DNA of 64,000 nt from Clostridium sp. 26_22 (GCA_001916005.1 MNRP01000055.1:18752-82751); one strand, 5' to 3'. Counted from the stretch's first letter, positions 33,263-44,098 are shown. A program made the numbers and translations. The notes: generated from the letters alone by a model not told the origin.

Positions 33263-33766
33263 ATGGAAATATTTACATTATTAGAATCTTTAGAGGATGT
33301 TATAGAAAGAAGTAGAAGCCTACCATTCTCTGCGAAAGGAATTGTAGACAAAGAAGAAATTTTAGATTTAATTAAGGAAATAAGATTGAAACTTCCAGAT
33401 GAACTAAAACAAGCAAAATGGGTAAAAGAAGAAAGACAACGTATTTTAGTAGAAGCACAAAAAGAAGCAGATGGAATTGTTAAAGAAGCAGAAAATAGAA
33501 TAATCTCAATGATTGATGAACATGAGATAACAAGAAAAGCTTATGAGCAAAAGAAAGAAATAATAGAAAATGCAAATGAAAGATCAAGAGAAATTTCTAA
33601 TGGAACAAAAGAATATGCAGATGAATTATTACAACACACAGAGGAAGTTCTAACAACAACCTTAGGAAACTTAGAAAAAAATGTTGCAGAAGCATTAAAA
33701 TTAATGGAAATATCTTTAGAAGATACAATAAAAACTGTTCAAAATAGTAGAAAAGAATTAAAATAA
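33263..33766 (+). CDS. Coiled-coil protein resembling an ATP-synthase B-type/DivIVA-like helix
   Basis: A 167-residue, almost wholly helical, soluble protein with no membrane anchor. It starts MEIFTLLESLEDVIERSRSL, has a KQAKWVKEERQRILVEAQKE segment that resembles subunit-B-type coiled coils, and ends in heptad-like repeats. Clostridial genomes commonly carry such a gene next to rsmD; the function is unknown. AAAGGGG precedes the ATG. A GC-containing terminator follows. Confidence 0.75.
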   Translation: MEIFTLLESLEDVIERSRSLPFSAKGIVDKEEILDLIKEIRLKLPDELKQAKWVKEERQRILVEAQKEADGIVKEAENRIISMIDEHEITRKAYEQKKEIIENANERSREISNGTKEYADELLQHTEEVLTTTLGNLEKNVAEALKLMEISLEDTIKTVQNSRKELK

Positions 33767-33773
33767 AAAAATA

Positions 33774-33826
33774 CAAAAAGGAGGGAAATGGGGGCCGGAT
33801 TATTTCCCCTCCTTTTTCCGTTAAAA
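33774..33826 (+). terminator. Terminator before ftsK
   Basis: AAAAAGGAGGGAAA pairs with TTTCCCCTCCTTTTT (one bulged C), followed by T residues. Its GGGAAATGGGG core recurs in the hairpins at 48989 and 55051. Confidence 0.85.
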
Positions 33827-33922
33827 GACAATAAAATTGCAGGAATAAGTTTGAAAAATAATTGTAAAATACAATATTTTTAATCAAATTTTGTGCCTTG
33901 TAAGAAAGGAATGTTAGTAAAA

Positions 33923-36355
33923 ATGGCAAAAAGAAAAACAAATAAAAAAAGAAGAAAAACTACTAAAAAAACTGTATCAAATATTGATTTAGCAGTAGTT
34001 GCATTAATAGTTATAAGCATTTTATTAGGTGTATTGATATATGCTAAATCAGGTGTTATAGGAGTAAAACTAAATGAGATCTTAGGCGGTATGATGGGAA
34101 TAATAAAATATGTATTACCAATTGGAATATTTGCAATGGCAATAAAAATGGCAATAGATGATGACGAATATTTAAGTTCAAAATTAGCTCAATGTGCAAT
34201 CTTATTAATAAGCTTTGCAGTACTTATGTGTGTATATCAAGTAAATGTTGGAAATTTAACAATAGACAAAAGTTTATCAGAAGTTGTAAAAGATTCATAT
34301 GCATTAGGAACACAAGAAAAAGGTGGAGGAGCATTAGGAGCTATACTTGCAGTGCCACTTGTAAAACTATTAGGACCAATTGGAGCAATAATTTTATGTG
34401 TAGGTATTGTAATAATTTTAGCAGTATTTGTATTTGGTATAAACGCATCAGAAATTATAAATAATTTTATAGAAAAATCACAAGAAAATAGAGAAGAAAG
34501 ATTAGAACAAAAACAAAAAAATAAAGAAGAACAATTGAAAATGAGACAAGAAATGCTTGAAGAAAAAAGAAAAGCAAGAGAACAAGCAAGACAAGAAGCT
34601 TTAGCTGATAATAGTGTTGGAGAACAAATAAAAATAAACTTTGGTGGAAGATTAATTGATGATGATGCAAAAGGTGGAAAAGTTAAATATAGCCATGAAG
34701 GAGAAGATTTAACACCATTAACAAAAGAAACTAAAAAACAAAAAATGCAAGAAATAAAAGAAAATAATCAACCAGATGTAATAGAAAACAACTTATTTAA
34801 ACAAGAAGAACAAAAGAAAGAAGACAAAACAAAAGAAGTATTACAACTAGAACATGCAATGGTAGTAGAAGATGAAAACTATGAATATCCTCCAATAGAA
34901 CTATTAGGAAAACCAGCTAAAAAAGCATTAAAGGGTGGAGCAAAAGCATTAACAGATACAGCAACAAAATTACAAAAAACATTATATAGTTTTGGAGTAT
35001 CAGCAAAAGTAGAAAATGTATCAGTAGGACCTGCAATTACACGTTATGAATTAAAACCAGCAGAAGGGGTTAGAGTAAGTAAAATAGCCAACTTAGCTGA
35101 TGATATAGCTTTAAATTTAGCAGCAGAAACAATAAGAATAGAAGCACCAATTCCAGGAAAACAAGCAGTTGGAATTGAAGTACCAAACAAAGAAAAAGAA
35201 GCAGTTCACTTAAGAGAAGTATTAGAAAGTGAAGAATTCCAAAATAATAAATCAAAACTTACAGTAGCATTAGGAAAAGATGTTGCTGGAAATATACAAT
35301 TAGCAGATATAGCAAAAATGCCACACGTTTTAATAGCTGGTTCAACAGGTTCAGGAAAGAGTGTATGTATTAATACAATAATTTCAAGCATAATATATAA
35401 TGCAAAACCAAGTGAAGTAAAATTAGTAATGGTCGACCCAAAAGTAGTAGAACTTTCAGTTTATAATGGAATACCACATTTATTAATTCCAGTTGTAACA
35501 GACCCTAAAAAAGCTGCAGGTGCACTTGCTTGGGCTGTACAAGAAATGGATGATAGATACAATAAATTTGCACAAAAAGGTGTAAGAGATTTAAAAGGTT
35601 ATAATAAAGCTATAGAGAAAGAAGAAGGTGTAGGAAAATTACCACAAATAGTAATTATAGTAGATGAACTTGCAGATTTAATGATGGTAGCTGCCAAAGA
35701 TGTTGAAGAGGCTATATGTAGATTAGCTCAAAAAGCTAGAGCGGCAGGAATGCACTTAGTAATAGCAACACAAAGACCATCAGTAGATGTAATTACAGGT
35801 TTAATTAAAGCAAATATACCATCAAGAATAGCATTTGCGGTATCTTCACAAGTTGACTCAAGAACAATTTTAGACTCTGTTGGAGCTGAAAAATTACTAG
35901 GAAAAGGAGATATGTTATTCTTCCCATCTGGCGCACCAAAACCATTAAGAGTTCAAGGTGCATTTGTATCAGATGAAGAAGTTGAAAAAATAGTAGACTT
36001 TGTAAAACAAAATGGAACAGCAACATATAGTGAAGACATATTAGAAAGCATAGAAAAAAATAATAAAACAGATAAAGAAATTGCTCAAGAAGCAGATGCA
36101 GATGATGAAACAGACCCATTCTTAATGGATGCAATAGAAACAGTAGTAGAAACAGGTCAAGCCTCAACATCATTTATACAAAGAAGATTTAAAGTAGGCT
36201 ATGCAAGAGCAGGAAGAATAATAGACCAAATGGAAGAAAGAGGAATAATATCAGGTTACCAAGGAAGTAAACCAAGAGAAGTATTAATGTCAAAGGAAAG
36301 ACTAGAAGAACTAAAAATGGGAACAAATACAAGCTTACCAGAAGAAAATGAATAA
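33923..36355 (+). CDS. ftsK: DNA translocase FtsK/SpoIIIE
   Basis: A septal DNA pump for chromosome segregation at division or into the forespore. Four N-terminal membrane spans (about residues 20-185) are followed by a Gln/Glu/Lys-rich linker, the alpha/beta core with Walker A AGSTGSGKSVCIN (near residue 475), VIIVDELADLMM as Walker B, and the C-terminal winged-helix gamma domain TSFIQRRFKVGYARAGRIID. I use the ATG at 33923; an in-frame ATG at 33911 immediately abuts the SD AAAGGA. The next gene follows after 18 bases. Confidence 0.95.
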   Translation: MAKRKTNKKRRKTTKKTVSNIDLAVVALIVISILLGVLIYAKSGVIGVKLNEILGGMMGIIKYVLPIGIFAMAIKMAIDDDEYLSSKLAQCAILLISFAVLMCVYQVNVGNLTIDKSLSEVVKDSYALGTQEKGGGALGAILAVPLVKLLGPIGAIILCVGIVIILAVFVFGINASEIINNFIEKSQENREERLEQKQKNKEEQLKMRQEMLEEKRKAREQARQEALADNSVGEQIKINFGGRLIDDDAKGGKVKYSHEGEDLTPLTKETKKQKMQEIKENNQPDVIENNLFKQEEQKKEDKTKEVLQLEHAMVVEDENYEYPPIELLGKPAKKALKGGAKALTDTATKLQKTLYSFGVSAKVENVSVGPAITRYELKPAEGVRVSKIANLADDIALNLAAETIRIEAPIPGKQAVGIEVPNKEKEAVHLREVLESEEFQNNKSKLTVALGKDVAGNIQLADIAKMPHVLIAGSTGSGKSVCINTIISSIIYNAKPSEVKLVMVDPKVVELSVYNGIPHLLIPVVTDPKKAAGALAWAVQEMDDRYNKFAQKGVRDLKGYNKAIEKEEGVGKLPQIVIIVDELADLMMVAAKDVEEAICRLAQKARAAGMHLVIATQRPSVDVITGLIKANIPSRIAFAVSSQVDSRTILDSVGAEKLLGKGDMLFFPSGAPKPLRVQGAFVSDEEVEKIVDFVKQNGTATYSEDILESIEKNNKTDKEIAQEADADDETDPFLMDAIETVVETGQASTSFIQRRFKVGYARAGRIIDQMEERGIISGYQGSKPREVLMSKERLEELKMGTNTSLPEENE

Positions 36356-36373
36356 AAAAAGAAAGGAGAGAAA

Positions 36374-37936
36374 ATGTTAGCAAAAAAACAAAACTTTTTA
36401 GAAAAAATAGTAAAAAGAAATTACAATAATGAATTAGAAAAACTATTAGAAGAAAAACAATTTGAAGAAAATGCTAAAAGCACTCTCCTAAATATTTTAT
36501 ATAAAATAGAGACAGGTTACAAAGATATAGAAACAGTAAAAAAAGACATAGAAACAAAAGAAGAATATATTGAAAATTTAATGGGAATTATAAAAAACAA
36601 TTGTAATTCAATCAAAATTCTAAAAATGTCAGAACAAAATAATCAAATTCCAGAAAATAGAACTTACATAATAGATAAAGAAAATAAAGAAATAATAGCT
36701 TACCCAATAGAAAGAAAAGTTCTATATGCAATAGCAAAAATAGGAAAAAAAGAAAAAATCATAAAAGACAACTATTTTTTAATAGATGAAACAATATCAG
36801 ATTTAATAAACACAGGAAATAATATACACATGGTTGAGCCATTACGTGATTTTAATGGCTATTCATGGACTACAATACCACAAGAAATTGAGAGTATAGA
36901 CCATAATTTAATATATCAAAATTTAAGAATTTTAGTAGGACATAAATTTTTAAATAAATGGATTAGAAGCAATGAATTTATGATAGACTATTTTGAAGAA
37001 TTTAAAGAAGAATTAGAAAATAAATATGGGGTAGAAGATAAAAAAAAGATTATAGACTTGCTAGCGGAAATTTCAGTATTATTAGAAGTAAAATATAATC
37101 CACAAAAAGCCAAAGAATATACAGAACAAAAAGAAAAATTACAAGAAGAATTAGAAGAATTAGAAAATAAAGAGGAATATATAGAAAAAGTAACAACTCA
37201 AAAGATAAATTTAACAGAAAAAATAAAAAAAATAGATACAATAATAAACAATAAAGAATTATTAGAAAAAAAATATAAAGAAAGAAATGAAAAATTACCA
37301 CTAGAACAAAAAATATTTAGTATTAGAATTTTATCACAAAAAATGCAAGAAGAAAGAGATGAATGTTTTAAAGAAATAGATAAATTAAATGAAATATTAA
37401 ATCCACAAAATTTTATAAAACACAAAAAAGGGATTGAAAACAAATATAAATATTTAAAAGTTTTAGATGAAAAAGAAAAACTAGAAAAATTAAAATTAAA
37501 TTTCCAAAAAATATTCTTAAAAATAATGAAAAAAGAAATATCAAAAGCAGAAACAAAACAAGACATAGAGAAAATAATATATGATTTTAGATATTATATG
37601 ATGATACCATATGATAACAATATATTAGTTCAAAAAAATGAAAAATTACAAAAAGACATAAATGAAACATCTGAACTAATAATAGCAAAGGCAAATGAAC
37701 TAAAAACAATAGAAAAAATTTCAAATGATAAATCTACGAATGATGAAATATTAAAAAACATATTCAAAGTAAGAATTATAAAATTAGAAGATGCATATTT
37801 AAAAATAACTAAAGAAAAAGAAAGATATTTTGTACAAATATTTGATGAAAATATTTTTGAAGAAAAAATAGAAATAAGTAAACCAAAAGATTTAGAAATA
37901 AAGCTAAACAAGAAAATTCCAATATGGATACATTAA
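36374..37936 (+). CDS. 520-residue coiled-coil protein of unknown function
   Basis: I do not recognise a family. The protein has an N-terminal helical part, a globular-looking segment at about residues 95-195 (TYIIDKENKEIIAYPIERKV, NIHMVEPLRDFNGYSWTTI), and a long Lys/Glu-rich coiled coil over about residues 240-330, then further helices and a short beta-like end (KERYFVQIFDENIFEEKIEI). There is no signal or membrane segment. AAAGGAGAG precedes the ATG. It is wedged between ftsK and a beta-CASP protein gene, with 18-base gaps on both sides, so it is part of that transcript. Confidence 0.75.
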   Translation: MLAKKQNFLEKIVKRNYNNELEKLLEEKQFEENAKSTLLNILYKIETGYKDIETVKKDIETKEEYIENLMGIIKNNCNSIKILKMSEQNNQIPENRTYIIDKENKEIIAYPIERKVLYAIAKIGKKEKIIKDNYFLIDETISDLINTGNNIHMVEPLRDFNGYSWTTIPQEIESIDHNLIYQNLRILVGHKFLNKWIRSNEFMIDYFEEFKEELENKYGVEDKKKIIDLLAEISVLLEVKYNPQKAKEYTEQKEKLQEELEELENKEEYIEKVTTQKINLTEKIKKIDTIINNKELLEKKYKERNEKLPLEQKIFSIRILSQKMQEERDECFKEIDKLNEILNPQNFIKHKKGIENKYKYLKVLDEKEKLEKLKLNFQKIFLKIMKKEISKAETKQDIEKIIYDFRYYMMIPYDNNILVQKNEKLQKDINETSELIIAKANELKTIEKISNDKSTNDEILKNIFKVRIIKLEDAYLKITKEKERYFVQIFDENIFEEKIEISKPKDLEIKLNKKIPIWIH

Positions 37937-37954
37937 CAAAAAGGGAGGAAAATT

Positions 37955-39601
37955 ATGAAAATTACTTTTTTAGGAGCAACAAAAACAGTAACAGGTTCAA
38001 ACTACTTAGTAGAAGCAGCAGGTAAAAAATTTTTAGTAGATTGTGGTATGTGGCAAGGAAAAGCAGAATTAGAAGAAGAAAACTTTCAAGAATTTGATTT
38101 TAATCCAGAAGAAATAGATTTTATGCTATTAACACATGCACATATAGACCATTCAGGAAGAATTCCAAAATTATATAATGAAGGATTTAAAAATAAAATA
38201 TATGCACATAAAGCTACTTGTGATTTATGTACATTAATGTTACCAGACAGTGGACATATACAAGAAATGGAAGTTGAATGGAAAAATAGAAAAAGAATAA
38301 GAAAAGGTGAAAAGCCAAGAGATCCATTATATACAGCAGAGGATGCAGTAAGATGTTTAGAACTATTTGAACCAGTAAAATATGATGAAATAATAGAAAT
38401 AACACCAGAAATTCATGTAAGATTTAATGATGCAGGACATATGTTAGGTTCAAGTGTAATTGAATTGTGGGTTGATGAAGATGGAAAAAGAACAAAAACA
38501 GTATTTTCAGGTGACCTTGGAAATAATGATAATCCAATCCTTTCAGAACCAACAATGATAGAAGATGCAGATTATTTAGTAATGGAATCTACATATGGAA
38601 GCAGATTACATGTAAGAAATGATGAAAAAGCAGAATTGTTCTTAGATATAGTATCAGAAACAATGGACAATGGAGGAACAGTTGTAATACCATCATTTGC
38701 AGTTGGTAGAACACAAGAAATTTTATATGAGCTAAATAAAATTAAAGAAACAAAAAATGACCCAGAATTCATTAAAAAATATGAAAAATTAATGAAAGCA
38801 CCAGTATATGTTGATAGTCCACTTGCAATTTCAGCAACAGAGGTATTTAAAGAAAACATAGATTTATTTGATGATGATATAAAACAAGAAATCTTAAGAG
38901 GAGATAATCCGCTAGAATTTCCGAACTTAAAATTCACAAGAACAGCAGATGAATCAAAAGCATTAAATGAAGATCCAACACCAAGTATAATAATATCAGC
39001 AAGTGGAATGTGTGAAGTGGGAAGAATAAAACATCATTTAAAACATAATTTATGGAATCCAAAATCAACAATATTATTTGTTGGTTATCAAGCGCCAGGA
39101 ACACTAGGTTATAGCATAGTAAATGGAGCTAAAAAAGTAAAAATATTTGGAGAAGAAATCGCAGTAAATGCAAGAATTGAATATATTGAAGGTTACTCAG
39201 GTCATGCAGACCAAGAAGGACTAATGGATTTTGTATATTCATTTATAAAGAAACCAAAAAAAATATTCTTAGTACATGGAGAAGAAGAATCACAAGAAGT
39301 TCTAGAACAAAAAATAGAAACAGAAGCAAAATTACCAGTTATAATACCAAATTATGGTGAAACATATGAGTTAGAACAAGAAAATGTACAATTAACCCAT
39401 AAACTAACAAGACAATTACCAGTTGATATGAAATCAGAAGTATTAAAGAGACTAGAAAAATTAAAAGCAGAAATACAAGATATGGATACATCTGTAAAAG
39501 AAGATATGAACAATAAAGAATTAAGAGATGAAGATGTATACAGAATAAATGAAAAAATCAAAGATTTAGAAAAACAAATCTTGAATGTAATAGAAGGGTA
39601 A
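37955..39601 (+). CDS. Metallo-beta-lactamase fold, beta-CASP family ribonuclease-like protein
   Basis: Beta-CASP metallo-beta-lactamase proteins cut RNA in mRNA decay and processing. The zinc motif LLTHAHIDHSGR (about residues 58-69) and later ligands in NDAGHMLGSS and FSGDLG are seen. The beta-CASP motifs VMESTYGSR and VIPSFAVGRTQEILYEL, then IIISASGMCEVGRI, and the C-terminal RMMBL segment GYSGHADQEGL with LVHGEEESQ complete the family order. 548 residues is typical. GGGAGG precedes the ATG. Confidence 0.92.
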   Translation: MKITFLGATKTVTGSNYLVEAAGKKFLVDCGMWQGKAELEEENFQEFDFNPEEIDFMLLTHAHIDHSGRIPKLYNEGFKNKIYAHKATCDLCTLMLPDSGHIQEMEVEWKNRKRIRKGEKPRDPLYTAEDAVRCLELFEPVKYDEIIEITPEIHVRFNDAGHMLGSSVIELWVDEDGKRTKTVFSGDLGNNDNPILSEPTMIEDADYLVMESTYGSRLHVRNDEKAELFLDIVSETMDNGGTVVIPSFAVGRTQEILYELNKIKETKNDPEFIKKYEKLMKAPVYVDSPLAISATEVFKENIDLFDDDIKQEILRGDNPLEFPNLKFTRTADESKALNEDPTPSIIISASGMCEVGRIKHHLKHNLWNPKSTILFVGYQAPGTLGYSIVNGAKKVKIFGEEIAVNARIEYIEGYSGHADQEGLMDFVYSFIKKPKKIFLVHGEEESQEVLEQKIETEAKLPVIIPNYGETYELEQENVQLTHKLTRQLPVDMKSEVLKRLEKLKAEIQDMDTSVKEDMNNKELRDEDVYRINEKIKDLEKQILNVIEG

Positions 39602-39605
39602 AAAA

Positions 39606-41510
39606 ATGGAAAACAAATATTTAAATGAAGCAATAATAGGAAACAAAAAAATGTTAGCAACATTTACACAAAAAGGGGAAATGCAAAGAATGTATTTCCC
39701 TAGCAAAGATAACAAACAATATATCAACTTTTTTCATACTGGAGTAAAAGTAAATGAATCTGATTTAATTTATTTACATGATGACATAAATAATATTTAT
39801 AAACAATATTATGATACAGACACAAACATCTTAAATACAGAAATTACCAATACATATTTTAATCTAAAAATCTTACAAACAGATTACTGCTTAATAAAAG
39901 AAAATGTATTAGCAAAAAAATATATTTTCATAAATGAAGGAAAAATTGATTTAAACACTCAATTTTATATTCATTCAGAATTATTATCTGACTCAAACAA
40001 TTTTGTAGCAACAAAAATGGTTGATGGTGGAATGTTACAATATGCTCATGATTTTGCAGTATCAATATTTGCTAAAAATAAAGATGTTATAAAACATCAA
40101 ATAAATGGAAGCAAAGAAACAATAAAAAGAGCGGAAATCTATGACAAAGATTATATTGGAATGTCTAAAGATGCATCAATGGCATATGAAATCGGAATGA
40201 TAAAACCAGGAGAAAAGAAAGAATTACAAATATGCATAACAATTGATGAAAACAAAAATATATCAGACATAGAAGATGAAATAGAAAGAATAAAAAGAAT
40301 AGATTTTGAAAAAAAATATCTAGATACCAAAGCTTATTGGAGAAAATATGTAAAAAAACATAATGGTTTAAAAATAAAAGAACCACAAAATAGTTATGAT
40401 GAAAGAATATATGAAATATATAAAAGAAGTATTTTATTATTTCCATTACTTACAAATCCAGAAACTGGAGGAATTATAGCTTCACCAGAAATTGATGAAA
40501 ACTTTACAAAATGTGGAAGATACGCATATTGCTGGCCTAGAGATGCAGTATTTATAACAAAAGCAATGGACATTTTAAAAATGGGAAAAGAAACAGAAAA
40601 ATTCTATAAAGTATTTTGTAGAAAAACACAAAGCAAAAATGGTATGTGGGAACAACGCTTTTACACAGATTGTAAATTAGCACCATGCTGGGGTTATCAA
40701 ATTGATGAAACAGCAAGCGTTATATTTGGAGTTTATGAACATTACAAATATTCAAAATCAGAACAATTCCTAAAAGATAATTTACAAATGTGTGAAAAAG
40801 CAGTAGACTTCCTAAAAAGATATTTCACAGATATTTTGGAAGAAACAAACAAATATCATGTAAGTTATGATTTATGGGAAATGTGTGAAGGTGTACATTT
40901 ATATTCATTAGCAAGTATTTATTCTGCTTTTGACTGTATGCTTAAAATATATGATAATCTTGGAAAAAATGTCTCAGAATTTGAAAATAATAGACTAAAA
41001 GAAGAAAAAATTAATAAATCTACAAAAGCAATAGAAAAAATGCTAGTAGAAGTAAAAAAATACATAAATCAAAATATGTATGATGAAGACAAAAAATCAT
41101 ATGTAAGAAATGCACAAGATAAAAAAATGGACATAAGTATTTTAGGGGCAGTAACACCATTTAATGTATTTAAAGCAAAAGAAAAGAAAGTTCAAAATAC
41201 TGTAGAAAGAATAAATATGAGTCTAAGAACATATACAGGTGGTTACCAAAGATTTGAAAACGATAATTATATGAATGGAAATCCATGGCCAATAGCTAAT
41301 CTTTGGATGACATTATATTATTTAGAAACAGGGGAAAAGAAAAAAGCAAAAGAATGCTTTGATTTCGTCGTAAAAACAGCAGGTAAGCATTATTTTTTAG
41401 GAGAACAAGTTAATAATGAAACATTAAAGCCAAACTGGGTTATCGGGCTTGGATGGTCACATGCAATGTTCATTATTGTTCTAGAAAAATTATATGGAAA
41501 AGAAAATTAA
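39606..41510 (+). CDS. Glycoside hydrolase family 15 (glucoamylase-like) protein
   Basis: An N-terminal beta-sandwich (about residues 1-260) precedes an (alpha/alpha)6 barrel. Barrel motifs of GH15 are visible: GRYAYCWPRDAVFITKAMD (near residue 305), WGYQIDETASVIFGVYEHY, SYDLWEMCEGVHLYSLA with the likely general acid Glu, and the C-terminal NWVIGLGWSHAMFI. There is no signal peptide, so the substrate is probably an intracellular glucan or oligosaccharide. It starts 4 bases after the preceding stop with AGGGTAAAAA upstream, so it is translationally linked to the beta-CASP gene. Confidence 0.85.
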   Translation: MENKYLNEAIIGNKKMLATFTQKGEMQRMYFPSKDNKQYINFFHTGVKVNESDLIYLHDDINNIYKQYYDTDTNILNTEITNTYFNLKILQTDYCLIKENVLAKKYIFINEGKIDLNTQFYIHSELLSDSNNFVATKMVDGGMLQYAHDFAVSIFAKNKDVIKHQINGSKETIKRAEIYDKDYIGMSKDASMAYEIGMIKPGEKKELQICITIDENKNISDIEDEIERIKRIDFEKKYLDTKAYWRKYVKKHNGLKIKEPQNSYDERIYEIYKRSILLFPLLTNPETGGIIASPEIDENFTKCGRYAYCWPRDAVFITKAMDILKMGKETEKFYKVFCRKTQSKNGMWEQRFYTDCKLAPCWGYQIDETASVIFGVYEHYKYSKSEQFLKDNLQMCEKAVDFLKRYFTDILEETNKYHVSYDLWEMCEGVHLYSLASIYSAFDCMLKIYDNLGKNVSEFENNRLKEEKINKSTKAIEKMLVEVKKYINQNMYDEDKKSYVRNAQDKKMDISILGAVTPFNVFKAKEKKVQNTVERINMSLRTYTGGYQRFENDNYMNGNPWPIANLWMTLYYLETGEKKKAKECFDFVVKTAGKHYFLGEQVNNETLKPNWVIGLGWSHAMFIIVLEKLYGKEN

Positions 41511-41546
41511 AAAAGTACTTGAAAATAAAACAAAATTGATATAGAA

Positions 41547-41576
41547 TTGAATTGCCAAAAATAAATATGGTAATAC
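41547..41576 (+). promoter_or_regulatory. Promoter of gap
   Basis: TTGAAT (41547-41552), 18-base spacer ending in TGG, TAATAC (41571-41576), an extended -10 type. Confidence 0.45.
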
Positions 41577-41627
41577 TAACAAAAAAGCTAAGGAAGACCT
41601 AAGCTAAATTAAAGGAGGAATTTTATT

Positions 41628-42647
41628 ATGTCAGTAAAAGTAGCCATTAATGGTTTTGGACGTATAGGACGTCTAGCATTTAGACAAATGTTTGGAGCAG
41701 AAGGGTATGAAATCGTAGCTATAAACGACTTAACAAGCCCAAAAATGTTAGCTCACTTATTAAAATATGATTCAGCACAAGGAAGATATGAAAAAGCAGA
41801 AACAGTAGAAGCTGGAGAAGATTCAATAACAGTAGATGGAAAAACAATAAAAATATATTCAGAAAAAGATGCAGCAAACCTACCATGGGGAGAAATTGGA
41901 GTAGATGTAGTTCTAGAATGTACAGGATTCTATACATCTAAAGATAAAGCACAAGCACATATTGATGCAGGAGCTAAAAAAGTTGTAATTTCAGCACCAG
42001 CTGGAAAAGATTTACCAACAATAGTTTATGGTGTAAACGAAAAAATATTAACACCAGATGATAAAATAATATCAGCAGCATCATGTACAACAAACTGTTT
42101 AGCACCAATGGCAAAAGCATTAAATGATTATGCACCAATCCAATCAGGAATAATGACAACAGTTCATGCTTACACAGGTGACCAAATGGTATTAGATGGA
42201 CCACACAGAAAAGGTGATTTAAGAAGAGCTAGAGCAGCAGCTGTAAACATTGTACCAAATACAACAGGTGCAGCAAAAGCTATCGGATTAGTTATACCAG
42301 AATTAAATGGAAAATTAATCGGTTCAGCACAAAGAGTTCCAGTACCAACAGGTTCAACAACAATATTAGTAGCTGTAGTAAAAGGCGAAAATGTTACAGA
42401 AGAATCAATAAATGCTGCAATGAAAGCTGAGAGTAGTGAATCATTTGGATATACAGATGAATACTTAGTATCATCAGATGTTATCGGAATGAGATATGGT
42501 TCATTATTTGATAGTACACAAACAATGGTAACAGAAATTGGAGAAGGATTATATCAAGTTCAAGTTGTATCTTGGTATGATAATGAAAATTCTTACACAA
42601 GCCAAATGGTAAGAACAATAAAATATTTTGCTGAATTAGGTGAATAA
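41628..42647 (+). CDS. gap: Glyceraldehyde-3-phosphate dehydrogenase
   Basis: The glycolytic NAD-dependent enzyme. The nucleotide-binding start [16 protein letters not shown], the catalytic cysteine motif [12 protein letters not shown] (near residue 151), HAYTGDQ and [20 protein letters not shown] are all intact, and [15 protein letters not shown] closes the C-terminus. 339 residues is normal. AAAGGAGG precedes the ATG. It is a single-gene unit with its own terminator. Confidence 0.98.
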   Translation: MSVKVAINGFGRIGRLAFRQMFGAEGYEIVAINDLTSPKMLAHLLKYDSAQGRYEKAETVEAGEDSITVDGKTIKIYSEKDAANLPWGEIGVDVVLECTGFYTSKDKAQAHIDAGAKKVVISAPAGKDLPTIVYGVNEKILTPDDKIISAASCTTNCLAPMAKALNDYAPIQSGIMTTVHAYTGDQMVLDGPHRKGDLRRARAAAVNIVPNTTGAAKAIGLVIPELNGKLIGSAQRVPVPTGSTTILVAVVKGENVTEESINAAMKAESSESFGYTDEYLVSSDVIGMRYGSLFDSTQTMVTEIGEGLYQVQVVSWYDNENSYTSQMVRTIKYFAELGE

Positions 42648-42653
42648 TAAATT

Positions 42654-42690
42654 AAAACACTTTTGAATACATTTTCAAAAGTGTTTTTTG
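42654..42690 (+). terminator. Terminator after gap
   Basis: AAAACACTTTTGAA (42654-42667) pairs with TTCAAAAGTGTTTT (42674-42687), then Ts. Confidence 0.9.
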
Positions 42691-42711
42691 ATATAAAATT
42701 CACCAAAAAAC

Positions 42712-42740
42712 TTGTAAAAAAATTTCAAATGTGCTAATAT
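42712..42740 (+). promoter_or_regulatory. Promoter of the pheST operon
   Basis: TTGTAA (42712-42717), 17-base spacer, TAATAT (42735-42740). Confidence 0.5.
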
Positions 42741-42769
42741 AATAAATATAGAAAACAAATCCAATTAAA

Positions 42770-43012
42770 AAGCAAAGTATATATATTAAAACAAAACAGA
42801 GAAAATATCCTAGGCTGAAAGATATTTAAAAAATATATAGAAATTTCACTTTTTAGGACTTCTTTTGAACGTAAATAAAACAAAGTAGAAAGAAGCGGTT
42901 GAACCGTTAAAACTATAATGAGGTTAGTTAAAAATAAAAAACTAATAAATTTAGGTGGTACCACGGAAATCCATTTCGTCCTATAACAGGGAGAAATGGA
43001 TTTTTTATTGAC
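42770..43012 (+). promoter_or_regulatory. T-box riboswitch controlling pheS-pheT
   Basis: The conserved T-box AGGTGGTACCACGG lies at 42953-42966. It is followed by a terminator in which AAATCCATTTC (42967-42977) pairs with GAAATGGATTT (42992-43002) ahead of a T-run. Upstream, TCCTA (about 42808) and TAGGA (about 42854) can close Stem I with a GGCTGAAAG apical segment, and a TTC (Phe) followed by A at 42845-42848 is placed where the specifier should be. Uncharged tRNA-Phe would switch the leader to antitermination. Confidence 0.92.
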
Positions 43013-43048
43013 CAAATTAGTAGATGAATGAATTGAAAGGAGAGAAAA

Positions 43049-44098
43049 ATGAAAGAGCAAATCGAAAGTATCAAACAAACAGCTATTGAAGAAATAGCAA
43101 AAGCAGAAGACTTACAAACGTTAGAAAATGCAAGAGTAAAATACCTAGGAAAAAAAGGTGAATTAACAGCAGTATTAAGAGGAATGGGAGGACTAAGCCC
43201 AGAAGAAAGACCAGTAATAGGTGGACTAGTAAATGAAGCAAAAGGAAGCTTAGAAAAATTAATAGAAGAAAAAGAAGAAAAATTCAAAATTGAAGAATTA
43301 AACAAAAAACTAGAAGCAGAAAAAATAGACATCACATTACCAAGTACAAAAATGAAAAGAGGAAGCCTACACCCAGTAAGTAGAATAATAGAAGACATAG
43401 AAGATTTATTTGTATCAATGGGTTATGATGTAGTAACAGGACCAGAACTAGAAAATGATGAATATTGTTTTGAAAGATTAAACCTTCCAAAAGGACATCC
43501 AGCAAGAGATATGCAAGACAGTTTCTATATAACAGATGAATACTTATTAAGAACACAAACATCAGCAGTTCAAGCAAGAACAATGATGGCAAATACAGAA
43601 AAAACACCAATAAGAATGATTACAGCAGGAAAAACATATAGAAGAGAAGATGATGCAACACACTCACATCAATTTAACCAAATAGAGGGATTAGTAATAG
43701 ATAAAAAAGAAAGAAATGTATCATTAGCAGACTTAAAAGGAACACTAGAAGTATTTGTTAGAAAAATAATAGGAGCAAACTTAGACTTAAGATTTAGACC
43801 AAGTTACTTCCCATTTACAGAACCATCATATGAGGTTGATGTAACATGCTTCAAATGCGGAGGAAAAGGATGTAATCTATGTAAACAAACAGGATGGATT
43901 GAAGTATTAGGAGCAGGAATAGTTCATCCAAATGTTTTAAAAATGAATGGGTACGACCCAGAAAAATTTGGAGGATTTGCATTTGGAACAGGTATAGATA
44001 GACTTGCAATGTTTAGATATGGAATAACAGACATGAGATATCTATACACAAATGATGTAAGATTTTTAAGCCAATTTGATAGAAAAGATGAAGAGTAA
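43049..44098 (+). CDS. pheS: Phenylalanine--tRNA ligase alpha subunit
   Basis: The catalytic subunit of PheRS. An N-terminal coiled coil with [20 protein letters not shown] is followed by the class II core: [60 protein letters not shown], and the motif 3 region [15 protein letters not shown]. 349 residues is typical. A CxxC-CxxC pattern ([12 protein letters not shown]) lies near residue 270. AAAGGAGAG precedes the ATG. The T-box upstream and pheT downstream confirm the operon. Confidence 0.98.
   Translation: MKEQIESIKQTAIEEIAKAEDLQTLENARVKYLGKKGELTAVLRGMGGLSPEERPVIGGLVNEAKGSLEKLIEEKEEKFKIEELNKKLEAEKIDITLPSTKMKRGSLHPVSRIIEDIEDLFVSMGYDVVTGPELENDEYCFERLNLPKGHPARDMQDSFYITDEYLLRTQTSAVQARTMMANTEKTPIRMITAGKTYRREDDATHSHQFNQIEGLVIDKKERNVSLADLKGTLEVFVRKIIGANLDLRFRPSYFPFTEPSYEVDVTCFKCGGKGCNLCKQTGWIEVLGAGIVHPNVLKMNGYDPEKFGGFAFGTGIDRLAMFRYGITDMRYLYTNDVRFLSQFDRKDEE

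Noticed and set aside
34192..34464. Alternative plus-strand frame inside ftsK
   Set aside because: It lies wholly within the ftsK membrane domain in another frame, lacks an SD and has an odd Cys/Arg/Asn composition.
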